This document shows, in pieces, positions 14,551-27,299 of a DNA stretch of 38,734 nucleotides. Both the position numbers and the translations under genes were made by a program. Source of the stretch: Leptospira interrogans (GTDB lineage: Bacteria > Spirochaetota > Leptospiria > Leptospirales > Leptospiraceae); assembly GCF_900156205.1 (NCBI RefSeq), contig NZ_FTNA01000038.1:1-38734 (forward strand), in the 5' to 3' direction. Each line of letters opens with the position of its first letter. Position 1 is the stretch's first letter. Under the pieces are notes generated by a model. The model was not told where the DNA came from. It ran no database searches and worked only from the letters and a program-made list of their open reading frames with translations.

Positions 14551-14890
14551 ATTATTCAAATCGGGACCTATTTTGTAGGAGCTACTTTCTTTTACGAAAG
14601 ACAGAGTGAGCCCAAAACCTGTAGAGTTCTCTCGGCGATAATTTTTAATAATTGAAAAAACGTTCAAAAGTAAATAAACCGACGAGGAAGTAATTTAAAG
14701 GAATTCTCACATCGAATTCAAAATGATTTTATTTTAAAGTTTTAGGACGATTTCCGTATTCATTTTTTGTTTGTGCTTACCGCAGTTTTCAAGCAAAGAA
14801 GTTTATCATTTTGTTTAAGAACTTGTAGTTGGCTTTTTTTGAGTTAAACTTTTAGTTCTAAGTTTGCTCGTTGTTGCGAAGATAAAAATA

Positions 14891-15065
14891 ATAACTTGTC
14901 CCAAAAACCGTCATGTGGGAACTCATACGAAAATTTAATGTTATTAGAATTGTTTGGAATTTCGCAAATTACCAAATGTGACGGTTTTTGTAGGAACACT
15001 GTATTTTATTAAAAATTTCTAAAGAAATGATCACTTAAATTCTTTGAGATTTTGGAACAAATTCT
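14891..15065. repeat. MITE-like element, family 2, copy B (upstream of muiA-like gene)
   Basis: The left end ATAACTTGTCCCAAAAACC begins at 14891. The right end (15048-15065) has reverse complement AGAATTTGTTCCAAAATC, and the two match at about 14 of 18 positions. The interior motifs GCAAATTACCAA, GTAGGAAC, ATTTCTAAAGAAATGAT and AATTCTTTGAGATTTTGGAA recur in the same order in copy A (1290-1416). It lacks the TTGAG sub-repeats of copy A, so the internal part is variable. Confidence 0.55.
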
Positions 15066-15092
15066 AAATCGTTTTTAGGAGATGAAAACAAT

Positions 15093-17180
15093 ATGCGAAG
15101 ATTGATTTTACAAACTTCGATTGGAAAAAAAATATTTTTAAATCTGATCCTAATCTTTTCCATTTCAATGGTTTCCTCGGTGAAAGGTCAGGAAGAAATT
15201 GAAGATCGAACTACTATTGCAGAGACTACCGAAAAAACGGAACCTTCGCGGATTCAATCCGTGACCTTGTATTCTAGTTTTGCCTATGTTACAAAAAATC
15301 TTAGAGCCAAGGTAAAAGCGGGAAGTTCCGAAATCTATTTAGGAGAAATTCCTGGTAGAGTTGCAGAAAGAACGGTTTCGGTTCGTTTTCCAGATTCTTC
15401 TAAAAAAATTAAGATTCTTGGAATCCGGAGTAAGGTTCGGATCGAAAGAAAAGCAAGAACGAAAGAAATTGCCTCCCTTTTAAAAAGACAGGAAACACTT
15501 AACGATCAGATTGAGCTTTTGAGTTTAGAAATTCAAGAGTTAATCGCAGAAGAAAAAACGATCGTAAAAATATCTCCAGTAATTAGAAAAGAACCTTCTC
15601 CTCAAGAAGAAATTGCTGATCCGGAATTTTTATCCGGATTTCAAAAACAATATCATGAATATCTAAATCAATTATCTTTAATACGCCAAAAAAAATTAGA
15701 AGTTTTGGATAGAGTTCGTGAAGAAGGTTTGGTAGTGGATGCTCGTTTAGATCATCTTGGTCGACTGGAGGCAAAACAAAAAAAAGAAATCTATTTGGAA
15801 GTGGAAACTTCCGAAGATACGGAAACTTCAATCGAATATAAATATTTAATTTCAGGTGCTAGTTGGTATCCGAAATATTCTCTTCAGCTTACGGACGAAT
15901 CTAGAAACGGCCAATTAAGTTGGTTTGCACTTGTTCGAAATGATACGGGTGAAGATTGGGAAAAGGTAAAACTTTTTTTTACAGCCTCTAATCCGGATTT
16001 GGACATCGATCTTCCGATCGTAAGAGAATGGAGAATTCAAACACAAACTTCCGTGGAAGATTCTAAAGAATATCCAAACGATGAAAATGATTCTTCCTAC
16101 GCGATGCGCGGAGCTGTTCAAGGAGAAGTGATTAGAAAAGAAGCGGAGACCGAAAAAAGCCCAAAGAAAAAAAAGTCGGTTGCGGCTTCTAAATCGAATG
16201 CTTATGAGCAAAACGTTTCTACATATAAAAATTCTCAGGCTCCGATTAAACAATCACGCCAGATACTTCAAGATAATTATTCCAATCGGCAAAATTCAAT
16301 TAAAACCGAAGATAATCTCAATCAGCTTAAAAACGATTTAGCAAATCAACAAGATAACTTCAATGATGGTAGATATGATCAAGCGAACTACTACGGCCAA
16401 GAGGCTCTGAAAAAATTTTCTAAACTTTCAGATTTCTCACGTAAAGAACTCAGTTCGATCGAGACATATGCAGAAGAACTTCTTCGCAAAGGAAGTCTAA
16501 TTCTTTCTTCCCAAAAAGTTCCAGGCGGTTTGATTCCACCTACTCTTTTAGAAGGTTTTGATTACCAATATACTTCCGGGATCTCAGAGACGATTCTCTC
16601 CGACCGATCTTTTAATAAGGTTTTTCTAAAAAAGAAATCTCTTATTTTGAGTCCGGGTTATTTTACGTCTCCACTTTCCGGTCCCGGAGCTTATTTAACA
16701 GTAGAAACTTCAAATTCGGAAGGAGAACCTTTGCTCGCGGGTCCTATGGAAGTTTTTTCTGGAAACACTCTTTTGGGGAATACTGTTCTTAGCACTAGTA
16801 AACCAGGCGAAAGGATTCGAATGGAACTTGGTCAAGATCGGGATATTCTTGTAAATCGAAGAGAAACTTCTTTTGAACAAAAGGAAGGGATGATTTCTTC
16901 CCGCACAAAAATTAAATATAAAGTGAGCATTGAGGTTAGAAATCGTAAAAAAAGAAACGTTACATTAACTCTAATCGATCGTGTTCCTTATACAGTAGAC
17001 GATAGTGTAGAAATTAAATTTGAATTTGGAAAGGATATTCCAATAAAAAACGAAGAGGGAATTTTGACTTACAATATAGAACTTCCTTCTGGAGGAAAGA
17101 AAGTTATAGAATTTGAATATTCTGTAAGCCATCCTTCGGAAAATAGACTTATTAGAACTCCTGGCTCCGGAGGATATTAA
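15093..17180 (+). CDS. MuiA-like exported protein (DUF4140/DUF4139), paralogue 1
   Basis: This 695-residue protein belongs to the mucoidy-inhibitor MuiA family: an N-terminal DUF4140 domain (about 55-160, with VTLYSSFAYVTKNLRAKVKAG), a coiled-coil stretch (about 125-225) and a C-terminal DUF4139 beta-domain (about 245-690, with YLISGASWYPKYSLQ and RNDTGEDWEKVKLFFTASNPD). Residues 1-33 form a signal peptide ending VKGQ, so it is periplasmic or surface-exposed. A polar, low-complexity insertion (about 330-430, rich in Lys, Gln, Asn, Ser) interrupts DUF4139. An AGGAG motif precedes the ATG by about 11 bases. The function of the family is unresolved. The stop lies one base before the next start, so the tandem paralogue is co-expressed. 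Confidence 0.85.
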   Translation: MRRLILQTSIGKKIFLNLILIFSISMVSSVKGQEEIEDRTTIAETTEKTEPSRIQSVTLYSSFAYVTKNLRAKVKAGSSEIYLGEIPGRVAERTVSVRFPDSSKKIKILGIRSKVRIERKARTKEIASLLKRQETLNDQIELLSLEIQELIAEEKTIVKISPVIRKEPSPQEEIADPEFLSGFQKQYHEYLNQLSLIRQKKLEVLDRVREEGLVVDARLDHLGRLEAKQKKEIYLEVETSEDTETSIEYKYLISGASWYPKYSLQLTDESRNGQLSWFALVRNDTGEDWEKVKLFFTASNPDLDIDLPIVREWRIQTQTSVEDSKEYPNDENDSSYAMRGAVQGEVIRKEAETEKSPKKKKSVAASKSNAYEQNVSTYKNSQAPIKQSRQILQDNYSNRQNSIKTEDNLNQLKNDLANQQDNFNDGRYDQANYYGQEALKKFSKLSDFSRKELSSIETYAEELLRKGSLILSSQKVPGGLIPPTLLEGFDYQYTSGISETILSDRSFNKVFLKKKSLILSPGYFTSPLSGPGAYLTVETSNSEGEPLLAGPMEVFSGNTLLGNTVLSTSKPGERIRMELGQDRDILVNRRETSFEQKEGMISSRTKIKYKVSIEVRNRKKRNVTLTLIDRVPYTVDDSVEIKFEFGKDIPIKNEEGILTYNIELPSGGKKVIEFEYSVSHPSENRLIRTPGSGGY

Positions 17181-17181
17181 A

Positions 17182-19017
<1,836 letters not shown>

Positions 19018-19020
19018 CGT

Positions 19021-20055
19021 CTAACGTATATCTTCTTCTCTTGAAATTCCAATAGGAGAAGGAATTTCCGTCATATCCCAAAGTTCTAAAACTCCGATAA
19101 GAGAGTTTTGTTTTGGAATTTCGATCGTAATTGTTCCTTTACTTTCGGAAACGTCAAAACACGCGCTCTGATTCAGAATCAAAGTTTCTGGGGAAGAAAT
19201 TCTTTTTGGACCTAGGCTTTGATAGGAAGAATTCTTTCTTTGTTTTAAATTGAATATTACACAATTATTTGGATTGTTTTTGGTTTTAAAGCCGAAGTTG
19301 ATCGTATATTCTACTCTCGAATCTGATTCTTGGTTTTTGTGAATTTCTTCAAACCATATCATTGAATCGCTGTTAGGTTTTATACTCAATTCATTCGATT
19401 TTTGAGATGTTTTTTTAGCGGGTGAATTCCTAAGCGAATCGAGAGCGGTATAAAAAGAAGAATCGTCCTCGATACTGAAATACTTTCCATTTCCTTCCTC
19501 TGTGAGAATTTTCATTTGTAACTCCTCATGACTTTTGAGCCCGAGACCGAGGACATGAAATTGAAATGGGATTCCTTTTTGTTTGAGTGCTTGAAGTTCT
19601 TTTTTAGGATCTCCGTAACAACTTTCTATACCGTCCGTCACTAAAATAATTTCAGTTTCCTTTTTTCTTTGCGAAATTAAAGTTCCTGCGATTCGAATTG
19701 ATTCTGCGAGAGGTGTAGCACCCGAAGGAGTTAGACTAAATAGTCGGTTTTTAAAAGTATCGCGATTTCCCATTTCTAAAGGCTGATACAATCTTGAGGA
19801 CGAACATCCTGGCAGCCGATTTCCATAGGCTAAAAAACCGATTTCAGTTTCTTGAGGAAGAGTGGATATATAGTGACTAACGTGTTTCTTAGCTAAATGA
19901 ATTTTTTGATAAATCCCTAAATATTCGTTCATAGATCCAGAAGCGTCTATGATAAACAATTGGGATGGCGTTTGATTTTCTGAAGATACGTTTGTTCCAG
20001 TTACTAAAATAAAAAATGTAAATCCGATAAAATTTAAAAGCCTCTGTAAAAACAT
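19021..20055 (-). CDS. Exported von Willebrand factor A-domain protein
   Basis: The open frame reaches 20154, but the ATG at 20055 gives a clean signal peptide (MFLQRLLNFIGFTFFILVTG, cleavage near NVSS), so I prefer that start (344 residues). The vWA domain follows directly at about 33-200: the MIDAS motif DASGSMNEY (DxSxS), the conserved threonine in GATPLAES, and the acidic VTDGIESCYGD. All metal-binding positions look intact, so it probably binds a divalent cation and a partner protein. The C-terminal third (about 205-344) is a beta-rich region without a recognisable family. It is in a convergent pair with the muiA-like operon; co-occurrence of vWA and DUF4139 proteins may or may not be functional. 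Confidence 0.82.
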   Translation of the reverse strand: MFLQRLLNFIGFTFFILVTGTNVSSENQTPSQLFIIDASGSMNEYLGIYQKIHLAKKHVSHYISTLPQETEIGFLAYGNRLPGCSSSRLYQPLEMGNRDTFKNRLFSLTPSGATPLAESIRIAGTLISQRKKETEIILVTDGIESCYGDPKKELQALKQKGIPFQFHVLGLGLKSHEELQMKILTEEGNGKYFSIEDDSSFYTALDSLRNSPAKKTSQKSNELSIKPNSDSMIWFEEIHKNQESDSRVEYTINFGFKTKNNPNNCVIFNLKQRKNSSYQSLGPKRISSPETLILNQSACFDVSESKGTITIEIPKQNSLIGVLELWDMTEIPSPIGISREEDIR

Positions 20056-20652
20056 AAAATGTAAGATTTTCTTTATCAGACTTAAAAGTTTAAAGTTATG
20101 GCAGATAATGTTGTCTAAAAAAGAGGGCAAAATTTTAAAACGTATTTTAATCATAAAAGTGGGTCGAACCTAAATTTTGAAAAGTTTTATATTAAAGAAT
20201 TTATTTATGCTCAGGGATAATTATTTTGTAAGTTTTTACTGATGTATATATTAGAATATCATTAATTTTATGTTTAAAAACGGATTCTCGATAAGATTGG
20301 AGACACTCGATCACTAAAAATGAATAACAAAACCTTAAAATGTGAAAGTTCAATTTATACAAAATTTTTTTTCACCATTACTAAAAACTCCTATAAAATT
20401 GATATTGGGATTTTTTTTTATAAAACTCTATCCCGGAACAAAAGCTATTGGCGCTATGTATATAATTATGAGTAAAACGCATTATGAAATCTTTCAAAAA
20501 ACTATAAATTTTAATAGAGTGAAATCCGTGATAGTTACATTTTTATTTTGGTTATCATATGTTTTTTTGATAAGTTATGTAAGGAGCCTTTAAAGTTTTA
20601 TGGACCGGGCTCTAAGAGTTGTATCGGCAATTCGAAAAAAACTATAACCAAC
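20056..20652. other. Intergenic region upstream of the vWA gene; one doubtful small ORF
   Basis: This stretch holds the vWA promoter region (minus strand) and AT-rich DNA beyond it. A GTG-initiated frame at 20342-20593 on the plus strand would give an 83-residue hydrophobic protein with two possible membrane segments (about residues 15-28 and 63-80). It has no recognised family and no clear ribosome-binding site, so I do not call it a gene. No repeat ends or RNA structures were recognised. Confidence 0.45.
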
Positions 20653-21221
20653 TTAAAGATTCCAGAAGATTAATTTGGAAAAAAAATCTTTTCCATCTTT
20701 TTCTATGAGAATTTTGTTTATAGAGCCATAGTTCAGATCGAAATAAAATCCGCGTTCTAGTGGTATATTTAAAAGTTTACAAAGAGCGGTTCTAATGACT
20801 CCTGCGTGGGTGACGATTCCGATTTTTTCATCCGAAAAAGAATGTAAAATTTTATCTAAAAATTTAGAAACCCTTTCGTATAACCCTTGATAACTTTCTC
20901 CGTTGGGAACTTTAAAGTTTACAAAATCTTTTGCCCAATAAGAGTATTCTTTTTTTGGAATTTCTAACCAAGGTTTTCCTTCCCATGATCCAAAATTCAA
21001 TTCCATCAATAAATCTGAATATTCTAGTTTACTTAAATATTGATTATTCAAAAATTCAGATAATTTTCTGCAACGACTGCTCGGACTAGAATAAATTAGA
21101 TCAAAAACAACGTTGATTTTTTGAAGAAGGAATTGAAATTCTGAATTAAAGTCGGAAATTAAAGGTATGTCCGTTTGACCGTAACAGATTCCTTTTGGAA
21201 TTTCTGGAGTAGTATGTCGGA

Positions 21222-21237
<16 letters not shown>
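20653..21237 (-). CDS. cobC: Alpha-ribazole-5'-phosphate phosphatase (histidine phosphatase family)
   Basis: This is a histidine (phosphoglycerate-mutase-like) phosphatase of 194 residues. The catalytic RHT motif is at residues 7-9 ([19 protein letters not shown]), and the second active-site histidine is in VTHAGVIR near 142-148. The [11 protein letters not shown] segment is typical of CobC. CobC removes the phosphate from alpha-ribazole phosphate or adenosylcobalamin 5'-phosphate late in B12 synthesis. The family is broad and function cannot be read from motifs alone, but position decides: it is the third gene after cobT and cobS and overlaps cobS by 16 bp. Confidence 0.85.
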
Positions 21238-23065
<1,828 letters not shown>

Positions 23066-23210
23066 TTAGTTTTTGTAAAAGTTATAAAAATCCGCCCTTG
23101 TCAAAATCTATACAAATGCTAAAAGATTCAGTTGTTAAAAATATCGATTCTTAAAATCAACTTTTAATTTCTCAATGAGTTATTCAATTTATTCTTTTTT
23201 TCTAATATTC

Positions 23211-24038
23211 TTAATTCACCTGTTTGGCGATCACTCCGTCTATGTCCGGGTTTTCATTGGCTCCTGGAATTGGAAGAGCTGGGAGAATTACTTTTGCGGA
23301 AGTCAGTTTTACGTATAAAAATCCGTTGTTTTGAAACTCTGCTCTGAGAGCTGCAGAACAACCTGTTCCTGAATTTCCAAAATTTGCGTCCCCTAAATCA
23401 AAGCCGTCTCCACCTCCCATGTTAAATAAAGAAACGGAATTCATCGGATTTGTGATTTGGTTATAATCTACATATCTCAATCCTGCGAACCGTAACCAAT
23501 CGGCCGGATCGGTAGAAAACGCACCACCACCGTTATAAACAGGATTCCAACCACACCAGTTGGCTTGATCGTTACCTACTTCTACGATGACAGGTTCTAA
23601 AAAAACAGAGTTTGGATTTCCACCTTGTTGGAATGGGTTTTCAAAAACGATAAAATCTGTTCCAGCTGTGTTCTGGACTTTTTTACCATTCCAACCTAAA
23701 ATTAATGAAGCTCCCGCGCCGCTTGTATCCAAAGTAAAAACGTCAAGGGAACCATTAAAATTTCCAAGTCCTAAAACTCCATCAACCGCGCAGTGAGAAT
23801 CTTGAAAACCTGTACCAGTATGTGCCGACGCACTTATGATTTCTTTTGCATTATAAATTCCAACTTGGTCGATCGCAAATCTATCTTTGCAAGGACTTAC
23901 TTCAGGAGTTTGTTGTTGGGTTTGTGTTAGTAAAAGTAAAGCGACGAGTTTTTCTGAATCGTCGGAGGTATTTTCTTTACAAGAATAAAAAGAGGAAAAT
24001 AGAATTAGAAGAATGTAAATAAAGGTATTTTTTTTCAT
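23211..24038 (-). CDS. Putative surface lipoprotein in the B12-riboswitch unit
   Basis: The N-terminus (MKKNTFIYILLILFSSFYSC) is a lipoprotein signal with the modified cysteine at C20. After a polar linker (TQTQQQTPEVSP), residues 50-275 form one beta-rich domain. Motifs include DGVLGLGNFNGSLDVFTL, TDFIVFENPF, VEVGNDQANWCGW, DPADWLRFAGLRYVDY, GGGDGFDLGDANFG and a terminal PDIDGVIA. This order resembles the 'cell surface protein' family seen in other phyla, whose members have -DFVVFEN-F-...VEVS-DG...GFDLDAV. I cannot name a ligand. It lies between a riboswitch-preceded lipoprotein gene and cobTSC, all on the same strand, so a role in binding cobalamin or a precursor at the cell surface is a reasonable inference. 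A 12-bp perfect hairpin lies just upstream. Confidence 0.75.
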   Translation of the reverse strand: MKKNTFIYILLILFSSFYSCKENTSDDSEKLVALLLLTQTQQQTPEVSPCKDRFAIDQVGIYNAKEIISASAHTGTGFQDSHCAVDGVLGLGNFNGSLDVFTLDTSGAGASLILGWNGKKVQNTAGTDFIVFENPFQQGGNPNSVFLEPVIVEVGNDQANWCGWNPVYNGGGAFSTDPADWLRFAGLRYVDYNQITNPMNSVSLFNMGGGDGFDLGDANFGNSGTGCSAALRAEFQNNGFLYVKLTSAKVILPALPIPGANENPDIDGVIAKQVN

Positions 24039-24062
24039 AGATTTAAAATTTATATTTATTGA

Positions 24063-24088
24063 ATGCGAACGATTTTAATCGTTCGCAT
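24063..24088 (-). terminator. Perfect 12-bp hairpin between the two lipoprotein genes
   Basis: The sequences at 24063-24074 (ATGCGAACGATT) and 24077-24088 (AATCGTTCGCAT) are perfectly complementary with a 2-base loop, so in RNA the loop would open to four or more bases. It lies 17 bp after the stop of the first lipoprotein gene and 25 bp before the start of the second. The downstream minus-strand DNA (TCAATAAATATAAATTTT) has only a weak U-tract, so it may be a partial terminator, an mRNA stabiliser or a protein-binding site. Confidence 0.5.
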
Positions 24089-24104
24089 ACTTATCTAGAG
24101 GTTT

Positions 24105-24686
24105 TTAGTTAGTTTGAATTTCTAAACGGCTCCAAGGACCGGGGGCAAATCCGCTGTTCAAACCGCATCCAGCATTCATATTGGTAGTGTCGGAGAAGTT
24201 ATCTAAATTATCTGCTTTAGCTTGATCTAATGTATTTTGATTATTTACACCAGAAAGATCGGGACAGATATAATAATAACCATCTTTCGAAGTCCAACGA
24301 TACCAAGCGAATTTCCCTTTTGAAAAAGAGGAATCTTGAGTAAATTGAACATAGACTACTCTTTTAGAACGATCAATTTCCATCACGTTACCGATTAATT
24401 TACTTCCTCCAAAACCAGTATCCTTAATTTCTCTGGTTATTTGAGTTTTATTAATGATATACTGACCTACTAAGGTAGTTCCATTTTCGTTGAAAAGATC
24501 TCCAGCATAATTTTTAGTTCCGTTGAAGTAGTTCCAAGTTCCTTCTATTTCCCAATAATTTTGAGCTGCAATTCCAAGAAGAAGTAATACGTCTTCGTTA
24601 CCGTCGTCTTTCGATTGAGAACAATTCATCATTCCTAATATAAGGAAAGTTGAAATTAATATTTTCCAATATGGTTTACGTTTCAT
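24105..24686 (-). CDS. Putative lipoprotein directly downstream of the cobalamin riboswitch
   Basis: The open frame extends to 24842, but that part lies in the riboswitch leader. The ATG at 24686 has an AGGTGA site upstream and gives a lipoprotein signal (KILISTFLILGMMNC, lipid cysteine C22), so I use it (193 residues). After an acidic linker the mature protein is one small beta-rich domain: EIEGTWNYFNGT near 41-52, then alternating strands (TTLVGQYIINKTQITREI; RVVYVQFTQDSSF; FAWYRWTSKDGYYYICPD), a pattern reminiscent of small lipocalin-like barrels. Cysteines in YYYICPD and NAGCGL could form a disulfide. No family was recognised. The riboswitch about 100 bp upstream implies repression by cobalamin and hence a B12-related role, possibly uptake. 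It is the first gene of the unit that continues to cobTSC. Confidence 0.75.
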   Translation of the reverse strand: MKRKPYWKILISTFLILGMMNCSQSKDDGNEDVLLLLGIAAQNYWEIEGTWNYFNGTKNYAGDLFNENGTTLVGQYIINKTQITREIKDTGFGGSKLIGNVMEIDRSKRVVYVQFTQDSSFSKGKFAWYRWTSKDGYYYICPDLSGVNNQNTLDQAKADNLDNFSDTTNMNAGCGLNSGFAPGPWSRLEIQTN

Positions 24687-24726
24687 GTAATCACCTATAA
24701 TTTTTTTTGTAGAAGAGAAAATAGAT

Positions 24727-24759
24727 TCTAAATTCGGAATATTAGAAACCGATTTTAGA
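24727..24759 (-). promoter_or_regulatory. Hairpin in the leader between riboswitch and first lipoprotein gene
   Basis: On the minus strand TCTAAAATCGG (24759-24749) can pair with CCGAATTTAGA (24737-24727) with one mismatch and an 11-base loop. It sits between the riboswitch and the start codon at 24686. The following bases (ATCTATTTTCTCTTC) are pyrimidine-rich but not a clean U-run, so it might be a weak terminator or part of the expression platform. Confidence 0.4.
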
Positions 24760-24789
24760 AACAGTTCTAAGCGAAAACGAATTTTTTTA

Positions 24790-25003
<214 letters not shown>

Positions 25004-25217
25004 AAGGAAAATGGAAGTCTTTTCTATGCAAGGGTTTTTCTGAGAAATTGATGAAAAGAATTTAAATCACTTTAAAGGAAGTCAGCTAAACTCTATTGAA
25101 TAAAAATTAAATTGAGAGTTCCCACAATTTCCTAAAGGTTTTGGTTTGTTACTTGAGTTTCCATATTTTGAACAATCTTGAAACAAAACTTGTGTACCTT
25201 ATGGAATTGAAAAACTT

Positions 25218-25375
25218 AAAATTTGTTCCAAACTTTTAAAAGTGAGTTTTGTTAAAAGTCAGACTGTTAGTTTTAAATAAATGATTATAAAAATATGGTA
25301 GCTCCACAAGTTTAACTAGGTTTCGATTTTGAGTTGTAGTAGTGTCCTACATTTTGAAGTTTTAGAACAGGTTCT
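25218..25375. repeat. MITE-like element, family 2, degenerate copy C
   Basis: The left end AAAATTTGTTCCAAACTT (25218-25235) and the right end at 25358-25375 (reverse complement AGAACCTGTTCTAAAACT) match at about 12 of 18 positions and resemble the ends of copies A and B. The interior shares little with them beyond a GTAGTAGTGTCCTACATTTT motif, so this may be an old or internally different member. It fills most of the gap between the riboswitch and the amine oxidase gene; the remainder (25004-25217 and 25376-25448) shows nothing definite. Confidence 0.35.
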
Positions 25376-25448
25376 TAAAATCTTTCCCAAAAAAACTAAT
25401 TTTTGACCGAAGATAAATAAGAAATCGACATTTAAATCGGACAAAACA

Positions 25449-26792
25449 ATGAAACTAAGCAGATCGGAGTTTATCAAACTCGGAATTTTAACTGCGGCTG
25501 GAATCTCTGGCCTTCCAGGAATAAAATTAAGTGCTCAAGGAACATCGTCTCGCAAAACCGTAATCGTAATGGGAGGCGGAATTTCTGGTTTATATGCTTC
25601 TTATCTTTTGAGTAAAACCGGAATCAAAGTTCAACTTATCGAAGCAACCGATCGACTTGGGGGAAGGATCAGAACCGTTACAGATGTAAGCGGAAATTTT
25701 TTGGATTTGGGTGCCGAATGGATTCAGGCGGAACATAGGACCGCAAAAAGTTTAATTCGAGAACTTGGGTTAAAAACGACCGACTTTGAAGTTCAGTCAG
25801 ATTTATTCTTTGGGTCATATCGCAAGTTCGGAACTTGGGATATATCGCCTAAGTCTCAAGAAATTTTAAACAAACTCGTTCAAATGAATTCTAAAATTAA
25901 TTCCACCCAGCAACAGGAATTAGACCGGATTAGTTTTTATAACTTTTTAAATTATCAAGGAATGAGTTTAGAGGATTTAAATATTCTAAATTTTAAATAT
26001 TCTTTATATTATGGAGATTCTCTCCGTTCGTTGTCGGCGCAAAAGGTTTTATCGGATTTAGTCAATTTTCCGAAATACAACACTCGTGTAGAAGGTGGAA
26101 TGGAGACCTTGACAAGGGCACTTGTGTCTTCTTTGGAAAATACGGAAATCATTTTTTCGGATCCAGTAGTTTCCGTTTCTCAAGGAGAAGGCAAGGTAAT
26201 CGTAACTACCGTTTCCGGAAAAAAAATAGAAGGAAATGCCTGCATTTCTACATTGCCTGCAAATCAACTAACAACAATTCAATGGGATCCAGAGTTAGAT
26301 AAGGAAAAAAAATTGTCCGCTTTACGGATTAGATATTCCAGAATATATAAAACTTTTTTAATGCTTCGAGAGGCTCCTTGGACAAGAGGAAGTTTTTCAG
26401 CGTATTCAGATTCCGTTGCCGGTTTTATCTACGATGCTGGAACCAAAATTAATTCAGAAGATAAGATTTTAGGAATGATCTCAACTGGGGATAGATACGA
26501 TGTATTGGCTTCTTCTACCGACGCGATGAAAGTAGAATATATTCGTCTTGCATTAGAATCTTTGGGACAAGGTAGAGAGTTGCAAGTTCTTAGGATTCAA
26601 AGCAGCGAAACTTCTCAATCTAAATTTATTCCGACTGGAATTGCAACGTTTCCTCCAGGAAGTTACGGATCGATCATCTCGCTTTTAAAACCTATGGATC
26701 GTATTTTTTTTGCAGGGGAACACACAGCAGAATTAAACGGAACCGTCGAAGGCGCTCTTGCCTCTGCGATTCGTGCGGTCAATCAGGTTTGA
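25449..26792 (+). CDS. FAD-dependent amine oxidase (flavin monoamine oxidase family), exported
   Basis: This 447-residue protein has the dinucleotide-binding fold typical of the family: [14 protein letters not shown] (GGGISG at 42-47), E65 at the end of the second strand, the GGRIRT motif at 71-76 and LGAEWIQ near 87-93. The C-terminal FAD motif is [19 protein letters not shown] near 418-437. Such enzymes oxidise amines or amino acids to imines, giving H2O2; the substrate is unknown. The N-terminus ([20 protein letters not shown]) resembles a twin-arginine signal of the S-R-x-F-x-K type, but one arginine of the pair is serine, so Tat export is likely though not certain. No Shine-Dalgarno is obvious. 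The gene stands alone. Confidence 0.88.
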   Translation: MKLSRSEFIKLGILTAAGISGLPGIKLSAQGTSSRKTVIVMGGGISGLYASYLLSKTGIKVQLIEATDRLGGRIRTVTDVSGNFLDLGAEWIQAEHRTAKSLIRELGLKTTDFEVQSDLFFGSYRKFGTWDISPKSQEILNKLVQMNSKINSTQQQELDRISFYNFLNYQGMSLEDLNILNFKYSLYYGDSLRSLSAQKVLSDLVNFPKYNTRVEGGMETLTRALVSSLENTEIIFSDPVVSVSQGEGKVIVTTVSGKKIEGNACISTLPANQLTTIQWDPELDKEKKLSALRIRYSRIYKTFLMLREAPWTRGSFSAYSDSVAGFIYDAGTKINSEDKILGMISTGDRYDVLASSTDAMKVEYIRLALESLGQGRELQVLRIQSSETSQSKFIPTGIATFPPGSYGSIISLLKPMDRIFFAGEHTAELNGTVEGALASAIRAVNQV

Positions 26793-26793
26793 G

Positions 26794-26837
26794 AAAAGAA
26801 TATTTTGTTGGTTGTATCTGGAAAAATTTGTTTGTCG
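26794..26837. repeat. 44-bp direct repeat, left copy
   Basis: The 44 bases from AAAAGAATATTTTGTTGG to TTGTTTGTCG are identical to 28604-28647 and lie in the same orientation. This copy starts just after the stop codon of the amine oxidase gene. The two copies flank a patch with toxin-antitoxin relics and an SH3b lipoprotein gene. Confidence 0.9.
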
Positions 26838-26855
26838 ATTAAAAATAGAATCGTT

Positions 26856-27294
26856 TTAGATTTCATTACTGATTTTGAGTGCTTTTTCTATTAATGATGT
26901 AGAGGCATGGATTTCATTTTTTTCTAAAGTATCGATAAAACTTTTGATTTCCGAAATTAAACCTTTTCCTAAAAGTAAGATTCCAATGATTCTTATATTT
27001 TCTAATTTAGTAATCTTGTGTGCTTTTTAATCATCTAGTAATAAGACGGAAGTTTTTTAGTTCTTTAGATAAAATAATAGCTTCCGACTTCTAGGGAGAA
27101 TTTGTACGCGTTAAAAGCTTCTTTGTTGGAACAATTTTTGATATAGGTTTTGCTTCAAACTTGTAAAAAAGTATTAAATTTTTTATCTGTTTTTTTGATT
27201 TCTTCATAACGGAAGCTGGAACCACGATTCCTTCAAATAATTGGGATAGAAGATTTAATTGAGCGATTGCGGATGAATCTGCGATGATAATCAA
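26856..27294 (-). pseudogene. Degenerate DUF3368 (PIN-like) toxin gene
   Basis: The minus strand opens with MIIIADSSAIAQLNLLSQL and FEGIVVPASV, the N-terminus of DUF3368 PIN-like toxins (family theme: VISDTS-LI-L--I--L-LL---F--I-IP--V). After about 67 codons the frame breaks. The rest of the domain can be followed with frameshifts and stops: SEAIILSKELKNFRLI, then DD-stop-KAHKITKLENIRI, then IGILLLGKGLISEIKSFID and STSLIEKALKISNEI to a stop at 26856. These match the C-terminal half of the family in order (GEAEAI-LA-EL..., RV-GTLG-LL-AK--GLI--VKP-LD-L). The start would be TTG at 27294, five bases after the stop of the partner antitoxin relic. It cannot make an intact toxin. Confidence 0.7.
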
Positions 27295-27299
27295 CTGTG

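Larger units (their letters stand above)
14119..15092. other. Intergenic repeat field between the ClC gene and the muiA-like pair
   Basis: No gene is visible in 974 bp. It contains MITE-like family 1 copy 2 (14272-14550) and family 2 copy B (14891-15065). The latter ends 27 bp before the start codon of the next gene, so that gene's promoter must lie within or just outside the element. The DNA between the two elements is AT-rich without clear signals. Confidence 0.6.

Noticed and set aside
20342..20593. Small hydrophobic protein of 83 residues
   Set aside because: GTG start, no Shine-Dalgarno, low-complexity AT-rich composition and no recognised relatives; reported only as a doubtful frame in the intergenic entry.
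25449..25545. Classical twin-arginine signal on the amine oxidase
   Set aside because: The motif reads S-R-S-E-F-I-K, with a serine in place of the second arginine; export by Tat is possible but not shown.
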